Assembly: GCA_944385405.1 (NCBI GenBank)
Contig: CALWXB010000021.1
Span: 1 to 34,827, forward strand
Direction of reading: 5' to 3'
Length of the DNA stretch: 34,827 nucleotides
From: an uncultured Oscillospiraceae bacterium
Lineage (GTDB): Bacteria; Bacillota; Clostridia; Oscillospirales; Oscillospiraceae
The position numbers were made by a program, and so were the translations under genes. The stretch's first letter is position 1, and each line of letters opens with the position of its first letter. Positions 7,585 to 14,983 of this stretch are shown in pieces. Below the pieces are notes generated by a model. That model did not search any database, was not told the origin of the DNA, and worked only from the letters and a program-made list of their open reading frames with translations.

Positions 7585-8415
7585 ATGCCTGACAAGATCA
7601 TGCCTGGTCCCGTCTCGGACTGTGGAAACGTCCGGGAGGCGGTATGCATTCATACCCGAAAAATCTACGACTCCTGCCGTGATAAGGATTGCATCGAGGA
7701 TCTGCGCTTCTATCCGAAGCTGCAGTATGTGGACACCATCAACCGGGCCCTCTCCGTCAAAGGCGGCACTGCAAAGCTACTGTACGTCTATGTAGATGTG
7801 GAGCCCGTCAGCTTCAACCGAGGCTTCTACACCGTCGACATGCGCTTTTTCTATGCCGTTACCCTGCAGGCCTATCTCAGCTGCCCTGCTCCGGTGACCG
7901 TGGAAGGCCTGTGTGTCTTTGACAAGCGGGCCATTCTCTTCGGCAGCGAAGGCAACGCCAAGATCTTCTCCTCCGAACTGCGGACCGGAGAGCCTGATAT
8001 CCAGATGCTCAAGCGGGCCAATGCCCCCATCGCCGTGGTAGAGGCGGTGGATCCCATCGTGCTGGACGCCCGCATCCTGGACTGCTGCGGCAAGCGGGAG
8101 TGTGACTGCGATCTGTGCGAGGTGCCGTCCTTCGTCAACGGCTGCTTTGGCGGAGAGCTCTCCAGCGGCGATGACAGCCGCCGGATCTATGTGACGCTGG
8201 GGCAGTTCTCCATCGTGCGTCTGGAGCGAGATTCCCAGCTGCTGGTGCCGGTGTACGACTACTGCATGCCCGACAAGGAATGCTCCTGCGGCAGCGGCAG
8301 TGAGGATCCCTGCTGTGTGTTCCGCAACATCGCATTCCCGGTGGGCGAGTTTTTCCCGCCCAATACTGTCTGCATGCCGGAAAACTACCAGGAGGCCAAG
8401 TGCTGCTGCAAATGA
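7585..8415 (+). CDS. Cysteine-rich conserved clostridial protein, function unknown
   Basis: 276 residues with 21 cysteines (7.6%). No signal peptide or membrane segment is visible. The N-terminus has VREAVCIHTRKIYDSCRDKDC, then VDVEPVSFNRGFYTVDMRFFY, a middle part that looks beta-rich, a Cys cluster DCCGKRECDCDLC around residues 165-178, a second cluster CSCGSGSEDPCC near residue 240, and a C-terminal CCCK. I recall similar proteins in spore-forming clostridia but cannot name a family. Abundant Cys at both ends and a charged, soluble core would suit a cross-linked spore coat or exosporium protein or a metal-binding protein; this is inference, helped by its position divergent from spoIIIAA. 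ATG 7585 has AGGAGG 8 bp upstream. No convincing promoter was seen. Confidence 0.85.
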   Translation: MPDKIMPGPVSDCGNVREAVCIHTRKIYDSCRDKDCIEDLRFYPKLQYVDTINRALSVKGGTAKLLYVYVDVEPVSFNRGFYTVDMRFFYAVTLQAYLSCPAPVTVEGLCVFDKRAILFGSEGNAKIFSSELRTGEPDIQMLKRANAPIAVVEAVDPIVLDARILDCCGKRECDCDLCEVPSFVNGCFGGELSSGDDSRRIYVTLGQFSIVRLERDSQLLVPVYDYCMPDKECSCGSGSEDPCCVFRNIAFPVGEFFPPNTVCMPENYQEAKCCCK

Positions 8416-8418
8416 TAC

Positions 8419-8447
8419 AAAAAAGCCGCCCCAATGGGGCGGCTTTT
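8419..8447. terminator. Bidirectional terminator between convergent genes
   Basis: AAAAGCCGCCCC (8421-8432) pairs perfectly with GGGGCGGCTTTT (8436-8447) around an AAT loop. On the minus strand the stem is followed by six T (plus 8419-8424), on the plus strand it ends in four T. It separates the cysteine-rich protein gene from the DUF3048 gene, which converge here. Confidence 0.9.
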
Positions 8448-8456
8448 CGCCGTGAT

Positions 8457-9542
8457 TTAAGAAATACTGACGGAACCGCTGGAGGAAGAGATGATGCATA
8501 CATAGGTCTTGCCCTGTCCCAACGTCAAAGGCGTACCGTTCTCCAGGGTATAGACGAACGGACTGTTCCGGTCCGCCTTGCTCCACTGGATGGGAACGGA
8601 CTTGCCGCCGCAGAAGAATGTGCCGTCTCCGGTCCCGGTGAGCCGGACGTTCAGCCGTCCCGCTGTATCGCCGGAAATGACGGAGATGCTGGTCTTCAGG
8701 ACCAGCACATTGGTGGCACTCACCTGCTCCCCGGTCTCGCCGTCAATGTGATCCGACCCATACTGTCCGGCCAGATACAACCCGGAAGAAGCATCATAGT
8801 CAAAGGTACCGGTCTTGTAGTTTGAGAATTTTACAGAAATGTGTTCTGCAGCAGTGCCTCCGGCAGGGGTCCCATTTTCTGAGAAGGTCTGCGGAGAAGA
8901 ATCGCCTTCCTCGTGCTGGAGCCGGAAATGGTCCTGGGCCAGATACTCCAAGATGGCCTCTCCGGAGGTCAGAAGGCTGTGCTCATAGCCAATGGTCTTG
9001 CGTCGGTCTGGATCCCGCCAGAAGATCTTGGCATCGGATCCGCCGTTGACACCGTCCATGTTGTCCACGCCCCAGGCGGGGATCTTCTGGTAGGCATCCG
9101 GACTGCCGCCGGCGTGGACCAGCAGGGCATCATGGCCAAGAGCCAGTTCCAGATAATAGGTGCGGGTGGAGCGGATGCTGCCCAGATTCCCCACGTCCTC
9201 CAGCGACTGATAGAGCGCCAGCATCCGGGTGATCCCGCCCTCCGCCGCCACCTCGTAGATCAGGTCGGCCTGGGAAATGCCCAGCTGCGGCTGGGCCGCC
9301 TTGATATTGTTGAACATCACCGCCACCGGCCGGTCGTTTTCAAACTCTGGCTCCATAGGCAGTCCGGTCAGCGGATTCGTACCGGCTGGAACATAGACCT
9401 CGGGTTCCGGCTCCGGTTCAGGTTCCGGCTGTACCACAGGCTCCGGCTCCGGTTCGGGTTCCGGAGCCTCTTCCTTCCCGCATCCCGCAAAAGCCAGTAC
9501 CAACAGGGCCGCCAGCAGCGCAGCCAGTATCCGCTTCCTCAT
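8457..9542 (-). CDS. DUF3048 (YerB-like) lipoprotein
   Basis: Secreted lipoprotein of 361 residues. The signal peptide MRKRILAALLAALLVLAFAGC ends in a lipobox (LAFAGC, Cys21). A Glu-Pro repeat linker (about residues 25-48) follows, then the DUF3048 domain beginning NPLTGLPMEPEFENDRPVAVMFNN with ADLIYEVAAEGGITRMLALYQ and LGSIRSTRTYYLELALGHDALLVHAGGSPDAY, and a C-terminal domain with DGTFFCGGKSVPIQWSKADRN. This two-domain layout matches YerB of Bacillus. Function is unknown; members are surface-anchored and may act at the cell wall. A sigma-A-like promoter lies just upstream. Confidence 0.93.
   Translation of the reverse strand: MRKRILAALLAALLVLAFAGCGKEEAPEPEPEPEPVVQPEPEPEPEPEVYVPAGTNPLTGLPMEPEFENDRPVAVMFNNIKAAQPQLGISQADLIYEVAAEGGITRMLALYQSLEDVGNLGSIRSTRTYYLELALGHDALLVHAGGSPDAYQKIPAWGVDNMDGVNGGSDAKIFWRDPDRRKTIGYEHSLLTSGEAILEYLAQDHFRLQHEEGDSSPQTFSENGTPAGGTAAEHISVKFSNYKTGTFDYDASSGLYLAGQYGSDHIDGETGEQVSATNVLVLKTSISVISGDTAGRLNVRLTGTGDGTFFCGGKSVPIQWSKADRNSPFVYTLENGTPLTLGQGKTYVCIISSSSGSVSIS
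9403..9470. repeat. Glu-Pro codon repeat in the DUF3048 gene
   Basis: Runs of GGTTCC/GGCTCC hexamers on the plus strand encode Glu-Pro repeats, in two blocks split by VVQ, forming the linker between the lipidated cysteine and the folded domain. Such repeats expand and contract by slippage, so linker length may vary between strains. Confidence 0.8.
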
Positions 9543-9574
9543 TCCCTCGCCGCCTTTCGGTTAGTCTTGCCTCT

Positions 9575-9604
9575 ATGATACCGCCGCAGGGGCGGCAGCG
9601 TCAA
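9575..9604 (-). promoter_or_regulatory. Candidate sigma-A promoter for the DUF3048 gene
   Basis: Minus-strand TTGACG (plus 9599-9604) and TATCAT (plus 9575-9580) with an 18-bp spacer. The spacer holds a GC-rich dyad (CCGCC 9581-9585 with GGCGG 9591-9595). The ATG at 9542 lies about 26 bases after the predicted start. Confidence 0.6.
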
Positions 9605-9632
9605 GGCAAAATCCGGCAGCGTTTGACATGGG

Positions 9633-10049
9633 CTACATCTGCCGCTGGTAGCGGACCATCAGAGCTGCTTCCAGGATGCTCTTGGCCAGGAACACACCTA
9701 CCGCCGCCAGCGTCACCCACAGCGGCGCCCCCAGACCGATGGAGACCCACGCCGCCACCATCACAGCCCATTGCAGCACCTCCCCGGATACCGCCTGGGC
9801 CCGGCGGCGGATGGCCACGTTGCGCTCGTCGTTGGCTTCCACCGCTGCCTGGCGCATCCGCGCCGGGTCCTTCTCTTCCCAGCGCCGCATCCGCCACTGG
9901 CAAAATCCGAATGCAAACAGCCCCGAGCCGGTCCCCATCAGCATCCCGCCCACGGGATCGGAGATCCGCCCCTCCAGGAGCAGGCTCAGCAGCGCCAGTA
10001 CTGCGCCCATCACACCCAGCGCCAGATACCCCTTCGTCCTTCTTCTCAT
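9633..10049 (-). CDS. Small membrane protein paired with an XRE regulator
   Basis: 138 residues with four likely membrane helices (about residues 9-25, 33-49, 88-106 and 108-130). The cytosolic loop between helices 2 and 3 is highly charged and contains ANDERNVAIRRRAQAVSG. A DER...I..KA-type motif in a four-helix protein beside a small XRE regulator resembles the DUF2178-like group, but I am not certain of the family and no function is known. Its start codon overlaps the regulator's stop as ATGA, so the two are translationally coupled and probably form one functional unit. No terminator was seen after it; the DUF3048 promoter begins within 30 bases. Confidence 0.85.
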   Translation of the reverse strand: MRRRTKGYLALGVMGAVLALLSLLLEGRISDPVGGMLMGTGSGLFAFGFCQWRMRRWEEKDPARMRQAAVEANDERNVAIRRRAQAVSGEVLQWAVMVAAWVSIGLGAPLWVTLAAVGVFLAKSILEAALMVRYQRQM

Positions 10050-10249
10050 GACTGCCCCTCCTCGTACAAAAAGATCTCCTCGATGGTCATCCCGAAATAC
10101 CGGGCAATCTTGAACGCCAGCAGGATGGACGGATTGTACCGTCCGTTTTCCAGAGAGCCGATGGTCTGGCGGGAGACCTCCAGCGCCTCTGCCAGTTCTT
10201 CCTGCCGGATCCCACGGGCCTTGCGCAGCTCCTCCAGCCGGTTTTTCAA
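10046..10249 (-). CDS. XRE-family helix-turn-helix transcriptional regulator
   Basis: A 67-residue DNA-binding protein made almost only of a Cro/C1-type helix-turn-helix: RQEELAEALEVSRQTIGSLENGRYNPS (about residues 15-41), followed by LLAFKIARYFGMTIEEIFLYEE. This is the compact YozG/YgzD-like size class. The start is TTG 10249, preceded by GGGGGTGAT. An in-frame ATG at 10315 is ruled out because it lies upstream of the predicted transcription start (near 10297). The gene is probably autoregulated, since perfect inverted repeats and palindromes overlap its promoter. It is coupled to the membrane protein gene downstream. Confidence 0.93.
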   Translation of the reverse strand: MKNRLEELRKARGIRQEELAEALEVSRQTIGSLENGRYNPSILLAFKIARYFGMTIEEIFLYEEGQS

Positions 10250-10275
10250 TCCATCACCCCCATTTGCAGGATCCG

Positions 10276-10347
10276 AAATGGAAAGTTTCCTTTCCGTAAT
10301 TTCAACATAGCACACTGCTGCACAAATGTCAAGCTAGCTTTCCATTT
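10276..10347. promoter_or_regulatory. Candidate operator: inverted repeats bracketing the XRE promoter
   Basis: AAATGGAAAG (10276-10285) and CTTTCCATTT (10338-10347) are perfect 10-bp inverted repeats flanking the promoter core. The left copy is part of the palindrome GGAAAGTTTCC (10280-10290), and next to the right copy lies the palindrome AAGCTAGCTT (10331-10340), which overlaps the -35 box. Two dyads around a promoter suit repression by a dimeric XRE protein, perhaps with looping. Confidence 0.55.
10304..10332 (-). promoter_or_regulatory. Sigma-A promoter for the XRE/membrane protein pair
   Basis: Minus-strand TTGACA (plus 10327-10332, full consensus) and TATGTT (plus 10304-10309) with a 17-bp spacer. 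Start expected near 10297, giving a leader of about 48 bases to the TTG codon at 10249. Confidence 0.78.
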
Positions 10348-10357
10348 TATTTAGGAC

Positions 10358-10387
10358 TATACAAACGGCATGAAATTGGGGTATACT
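10358..10387 (+). promoter_or_regulatory. Candidate promoter for the DUF4364 gene
   Basis: TATACA (10358-10363), 18-bp spacer and TATACT (10382-10387). The -10 is good, the -35 matches at four of six positions. It lies back to back with the XRE promoter, so the regulator could affect both directions. Confidence 0.45.
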
Positions 10388-10426
10388 GGTATCAAATTAT
10401 AGAGACGTGCCAAAGGAGGTCATATT

Positions 10427-10957
10427 ATGGCGGGACGTGGGTTTATCCATGATAAGCTGGAGATCAAATTCCTGATCCTGTACATCGCTGCGCGGGTCAT
10501 CGAGCCGATCCCCTTCGATACAGTGCTGGATCTTACCATGTGTGATGACGCCATCGACTATTTTGACTTTTCAGAGTGTCTCAGCGACCTGGTCAAAACC
10601 CAGCATCTGACGCTCTCGGAGGATGGCCTGTACGCCATTACTGACAAAGGCCTGCGCAACAGTCAGATCTGCGAAAGCAGCCTCCCCTATTCCGTGCGGC
10701 TGCGCTGCGACAAGAATATCGCCATCTGGAACCGGAAGCTGCGCCGGAAGAGCCAGGTGCGGGCCGCCTGGGACCAGCGGTCCAACGGTACCTATACAGT
10801 CCGGTTAAATCTGGATGACGACATGGGCAGCGTGATGGATCTGCGGCTGATGGTGGTTCGGGAGGACATGGCAAAGGTCCTGGCAGAGCGGTTCCAAAAG
10901 GATCCGGAAAAGCTTTACAGCAAAATCATGGATCTGCTGCTCTCCGACGAAGAATAA
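10427..10957 (+). CDS. DUF4364 family winged-helix-like protein
   Basis: 176-residue soluble protein. The N-terminal half reads like a winged helix (KLEIKFLILYIAARVIEPIPFDTVLDL, then YFDFSECLSDLVKTQHLTLSEDGLYAITDKGL), the second half has a beta-rich region (NGTYTVRLNLDDDMGSVMDLRLMVV) and a helical C-terminus (SKIMDLLLSDEE). Order and length fit DUF4364, common in clostridia and thought to be a transcription regulator, though targets are unknown. ATG 10427 follows AAAGGAGG at good spacing. It stands alone, ending in a strong terminator and facing dnaE. Confidence 0.85.
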   Translation: MAGRGFIHDKLEIKFLILYIAARVIEPIPFDTVLDLTMCDDAIDYFDFSECLSDLVKTQHLTLSEDGLYAITDKGLRNSQICESSLPYSVRLRCDKNIAIWNRKLRRKSQVRAAWDQRSNGTYTVRLNLDDDMGSVMDLRLMVVREDMAKVLAERFQKDPEKLYSKIMDLLLSDEE

Positions 10958-10992
10958 AAAAGCTTCGAAGCCTTAGGCTTCGAAGCTTTTTC
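10956..10992. terminator. Bidirectional terminator between DUF4364 gene and dnaE
   Basis: AGCTTCGAAGCC (10961-10972) pairs perfectly with GGCTTCGAAGCT (10976-10987) around a TTA loop, flanked by A5 before and T4-T5 after. It ends both the DUF4364 transcript and the long hprK-to-dnaE transcript; its last bases touch the dnaE stop codon. Confidence 0.93.
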
Positions 10993-13900
10993 TATTTTAC
11001 CACCACATTTTCGGGACCAAGTGTCTCTTTGGCTTCCTCTACCAGAGCCCGGTGGAGCAAAACGGAACTCCCGTAGACCTTTCGGGTATCTGCCATTACC
11101 ATCTTGACCGGTGTTGTGCCGGGAAACATATTGAATACCAACTTCATATGTCGAATGGTGGGATCCTTCAGGGAGGGGAACTTCAAGTAGAGGGTATTCC
11201 CAGGCAGAAGCTTTTCTGCGTGAGGCGGAGGCGGCGGAGGGGGAGCCCCCTCCATGGCCCCCAGAGGATAGGCAGAATCACACAGGATCTGCGGGGCCTT
11301 CTCATCCCGGACAGACAGCCGCCCCTGCACCACAATGGCTTGATTCTCCCGGAGATATGGCCCGCAGGTATCCAGTACCCTGGAAAAGCATAAAAGCTCA
11401 ATGGAAGCCGTGTCGTCTTCCACCACCACATAGGCCATGAGACTGTTGTTGCGGGTGGTCTTGGTCTTGCTGGAGGTCACCACGCCGCAGACCGAGATCC
11501 TCTGGTCATCCGAAAACCGGACGGGACCGCCCTCCTGGGCAAAATCCGCCAGGATCGAGGCAATCGTAGGCGTATTGAACCTGCGGATCTCCTCCCGATA
11601 GGCGTCCATGGGATGTCCCGAGAGATAAAGTCCGGTGGTCTCTTTCTCCATGGTCATGAGCTCCTGCGGAGAAAACTCTGGAATATTTGGCAACGGAATT
11701 TCCTTTACATGCGCTGGTTCTCCATAACCGGCAGCGGACATGGAGAAAAAATCCATTTGTCCCACCAGATTTTTGCGCTGCTGGTCTGCCACGGAATCCA
11801 TGACTTTTTCATAGACCTGAATGAGTTGGGAACGACGGGCTCCCAGAGAGTCGAACGCACCGGAGCGAATCAGGTTCTCGACTGCCCGCTTATTCATATC
11901 ACTGCCGCTCATGCGCTGGCAGAAATCTGTCAGTGAGGTGAAGGGCTTTCCCTCTCGCTCACGCATCACAGCCTGGATGAACCCGCGGCCAATGTTCTTG
12001 ATCGCCACCAGTCCGAAGCGGATGCCCCCCTCCTCCACCGTGAAGGTATCGGCGGAACGGTTGATGTCCGGCGGCAGCAGGGCGATCCCGCAGTCCTTGC
12101 ATTCGTTGATATAGCCTGCCACCTTATCAGAGTTATCCAATACACTGGTGAGAAGGGCTGCCATGTATTCCCGGGGAAAATGACACTTGAAATAAGCCGT
12201 CTGATAGGCCACCACTGCATAGCTGACAGCATGGGCCTTATTGAAGGCGTAGTTTGCAAAATCGTAGATCTCCTGATAAATGGCTTCCGCTACATCCTCA
12301 GGGATCCCTCTGGCCACACAACCTGTAATGCCTCTTTCCTTGTCACCGTGGATAAAGGTATCCTTCTCCTTTTGGATCTGAGCAGCCTTCTTTTTGGAGA
12401 TGGCACGGCGCACCATATCCGCCTGTCCAAGGGAATACCCTCCCAGCTGCTGGAAGATCTGGATCACCTGCTCCTGATAGACGATACAGCCGTAGGTGTT
12501 GGAGAGGATGGGTTCCAGAGACGGATGGCGATAGCGGATGAGGTTGGGATTATGCTTGCAGGAGATGAACCGCGGGATGGATTCCATGGGACCGGGCCGG
12601 TAGAGCGCGATGATGGCGGTGATGTCCTCGATGTTCTGAGGCTTGAGTCCCACGCACACACCGGTCATGCCGGTGGATTCCATCTGGAATACCCCGGAGG
12701 TCTGGCCCCGGGAGAGCATCTCAAAGGTGGCCTTGTCATCTTCCGGGATGTCCGACAAGCGAAAATCCGGCTGCTGGACCTGGAGCATCTTCACCGCGTC
12801 ATCCAGGACTGTCAGATTCCGCAGGCCCAGGAAGTCCATTTTCAATAGGCCAAGCTCTTCCAAAGTGGTCATGACGTACTGACAGACCACGGCATCGTCG
12901 TTTTTGGCCAGAGGTACATATTCGTATACGGGCCGGCGGGTGATGACCACACCGGCGGCGTGTGTAGAGGCATGCCGGGGCATGCCCTCCAATGCCTTGG
13001 CAGTGTCGATGAGGAGCCGCACCCGCTCGTCTGCTTCATACCGCTCCCGCAGAGGCTTGCTCAGCCGCAGCGCCTCGTCCAGCGTGATATGCAGCGCCCC
13101 AGGGCCGCCCGGGACCTGCTTGGCGATCTGGTCCACCTCGGCATAGGGGATGTTCATCACCCGCCCCACGTCCCGGATGGCGCCCCGGGCGGCCATGGTA
13201 CCGAAGGTCACGATCTGGGCCACGTGGTCATCACCGTATTTGCGCCGGACATAGTCCACCACCTCGCCCCGGCGTGTGTCCCCGAAGTCCATATCAATAT
13301 CCGGCATGCTGACCCGCTCCGGATTCAGAAACCGCTCAAAATAGAGGCTGTACTGCACAGGGTCGATGTCCGTGATGTGCAGGCAGTAGCTCACCATGCT
13401 GCCTGCAGCACTGCCGCGGCCGGGGCCCACCGGGATCCCGGCTTCCTTGGCGTAACGGACGAAGTCCGAAACGATGAGAAAATAGTCCGTAAAGCCCATT
13501 TTCTCGATCATATCCTGCTCATATGCCAGCTGTGCCCGATGGGAATCGTCCTCTCCGTACCGCTCCCGATAGCCCTGATCACAGAGCTCCTTCAGGTAGG
13601 AAAAGCTGTCGTAGCCGGGAGGCAGTTGGAATTCCGGCAGATGATAGGTGCCGAAGGTAAACTCCAGGTTGCACATCTGTTCGATCTTTTCCGTATTCTC
13701 CAGTGCGCCCTCGTAGTCCTGGAAAAGGGCCTGCATCTCCTGCTCGCTGCGCAGATAGAAGTTCCGGGGCTCATAGCGCATCCGGTTCTCGTCATCCAAT
13801 GTCTTGCCGGTCTGGATGCACAAAAGCACGTCATGGGCCTCGGCGTCCTCCTGACGCAGATAGTGGGCGTCGTTGGTGCAGACCATGGGCAGTCCCGTCT

Positions 13901-14489
13901 CCTGATGAATGCGCAGGATCCCCCGGTTCACCGTCTGCTGGTCCCGGATGCCATGGTCCTGCAACTCCAGATAAAAGCGGTCCGGACCAAAGATCTCCGA
14001 GAGCTCCAGAGCATAATCCCGGGCGTTTTCGTACTCCCCGTTGCGCAGCATCCGGGGGATCTCCCCTGCCAGGCACGCCGACAGGGCGATGAGTCCCTTG
14101 CTGTGACTGCGCAGCAGCTCCAGATCCACCCGGGGCTTGACGTAGAACCCCTCGGTCCAGGCCATGGACACCATATAGGAGAGGTTCCGGTATCCCTCCT
14201 CGTTTTCGCACAACAGCACCAGATGCCGGTTCTCCGCGTCAAATTCGTGGATCTTGTCGAAGCGGCTGCGGCCCTTGGGAGCCACATACACCTCGCAGCC
14301 GATGATGGGATGGATGCCCTCTGCTTTGCAGGCACGGTAAAAGTCGATGGCGCCGTACATGACGCCGTGGTCAGTAATGGCGCAGGCCGTCTGCCCCATT
14401 GCCTTCACCACACCCGGCAGATCCCGGATGCGGCAGGCGCCGTCCAGGAGGCTGTATTCCGTATGAACATGCAGATGGACAAAGGACAT
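10992..14489 (-). CDS. dnaE: DNA polymerase III subunit alpha (DnaE type)
   Basis: Replicative polymerase of the DnaE type. In Firmicutes that also have PolC, DnaE extends RNA primers before handing over to PolC. The 1165-residue protein has the PHP domain first (FVHLHVHTEYSLLDGACRI), then the palm with catalytic PDIDMDFGDTRRGEV near residue 395, fingers (FNKAHAVSYAVVAYQTAYFK), a helix-hairpin-helix region, an OB-fold (ISVCGVVTSSKTKTTRNNSLMAYVVVEDD) and a C-terminal domain. No intrinsic exonuclease domain, as expected. A run of seven prolines links the OB-fold to the C-terminal domain. ATG 14489 has GGGAGGG 5 bp upstream. Last gene of the long hprK-to-dnaE string. Confidence 0.98.
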   Translation of the reverse strand: MSFVHLHVHTEYSLLDGACRIRDLPGVVKAMGQTACAITDHGVMYGAIDFYRACKAEGIHPIIGCEVYVAPKGRSRFDKIHEFDAENRHLVLLCENEEGYRNLSYMVSMAWTEGFYVKPRVDLELLRSHSKGLIALSACLAGEIPRMLRNGEYENARDYALELSEIFGPDRFYLELQDHGIRDQQTVNRGILRIHQETGLPMVCTNDAHYLRQEDAEAHDVLLCIQTGKTLDDENRMRYEPRNFYLRSEQEMQALFQDYEGALENTEKIEQMCNLEFTFGTYHLPEFQLPPGYDSFSYLKELCDQGYRERYGEDDSHRAQLAYEQDMIEKMGFTDYFLIVSDFVRYAKEAGIPVGPGRGSAAGSMVSYCLHITDIDPVQYSLYFERFLNPERVSMPDIDMDFGDTRRGEVVDYVRRKYGDDHVAQIVTFGTMAARGAIRDVGRVMNIPYAEVDQIAKQVPGGPGALHITLDEALRLSKPLRERYEADERVRLLIDTAKALEGMPRHASTHAAGVVITRRPVYEYVPLAKNDDAVVCQYVMTTLEELGLLKMDFLGLRNLTVLDDAVKMLQVQQPDFRLSDIPEDDKATFEMLSRGQTSGVFQMESTGMTGVCVGLKPQNIEDITAIIALYRPGPMESIPRFISCKHNPNLIRYRHPSLEPILSNTYGCIVYQEQVIQIFQQLGGYSLGQADMVRRAISKKKAAQIQKEKDTFIHGDKERGITGCVARGIPEDVAEAIYQEIYDFANYAFNKAHAVSYAVVAYQTAYFKCHFPREYMAALLTSVLDNSDKVAGYINECKDCGIALLPPDINRSADTFTVEEGGIRFGLVAIKNIGRGFIQAVMREREGKPFTSLTDFCQRMSGSDMNKRAVENLIRSGAFDSLGARRSQLIQVYEKVMDSVADQQRKNLVGQMDFFSMSAAGYGEPAHVKEIPLPNIPEFSPQELMTMEKETTGLYLSGHPMDAYREEIRRFNTPTIASILADFAQEGGPVRFSDDQRISVCGVVTSSKTKTTRNNSLMAYVVVEDDTASIELLCFSRVLDTCGPYLRENQAIVVQGRLSVRDEKAPQILCDSAYPLGAMEGAPPPPPPPHAEKLLPGNTLYLKFPSLKDPTIRHMKLVFNMFPGTTPVKMVMADTRKVYGSSVLLHRALVEEAKETLGPENVVVK

Positions 14490-14518
14490 GGATACCCTCC
14501 CTTACGTGTGCTTTGGCG

Positions 14519-14983
14519 TTACTGCGCCGCTTCCTCCCGCTCCCGCAGGATCTCTTCCACCAGCTCCACAGCAGTGACGATCATGATGTCGCAGTGGCCC
14601 GTGAGACCCATCCGCTGGGCAGCGGGCATAGAGCCGTCTGCCGCACAGTCGGTGATCTTCATGAGATCATGGCAGCGCAGCGCATGAAAGCGCTCCAGAA
14701 AACGGGACTGCAGCACCTTGCCGTAGGTCAGGGTGCGTTTCTTGCTGGCCACAGGATCTGCCGGATCCACCGGAGTCAGCATTCCCAGCGTCATCACCGC
14801 ACCGGTGATGGCGCCGCACAGCTCTCCGGTCCCGGCGCCGCCGCCGAAGCCGCCGCCGATGTCAAAGCTGGCCTGCTCACTGAGGCCAGTGAGATCGGAA
14901 AAGGCCGCCAGCACACTCTGGCAGCAGTTGAAGCCCTTATGATGGTAGGCACTGGCCTGTTCATAACGATCCATAGTTTTCAT
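14519..14983 (-). CDS. C_GCAxxG_C_C family (putative redox) protein
   Basis: 154-residue protein of the C_GCAxxG_C_C family, common in anaerobes and thought to be redox-active through conserved cysteines; substrate unknown. Seen: KGFNCCQSVLAAFSD near the N-terminus, a glycine-rich GGGFGGGAGTGELCGAITGA (about residues 43-62), which is the family name motif, then CHDLMKITDCA (the last Cys pair). ATG 14983 follows AAGGAG and overlaps the whiA stop as ATGA, so it is coupled to whiA. The third name-motif Cys and the spacing are intact, so it is likely functional. Why a redox protein is coupled to whiA is not clear. Confidence 0.92.
   Translation of the reverse strand: MKTMDRYEQASAYHHKGFNCCQSVLAAFSDLTGLSEQASFDIGGGFGGGAGTGELCGAITGAVMTLGMLTPVDPADPVASKKRTLTYGKVLQSRFLERFHALRCHDLMKITDCAADGSMPAAQRMGLTGHCDIMIVTAVELVEEILREREEAAQ

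Noticed and set aside
9403-9470. Repeated hexamers as a possible CRISPR or tandem-repeat element
   Set aside because: They lie inside the DUF3048 reading frame and encode a Glu-Pro linker; there are no spacers.
12960-14687. A 575-codon open frame on the plus strand opposite dnaE
   Set aside because: It is antisense to a certain gene, has His/Val/Leu-rich unstructured composition, no ribosome binding site and no family motif. Such shadow frames are expected in GC-rich DNA.
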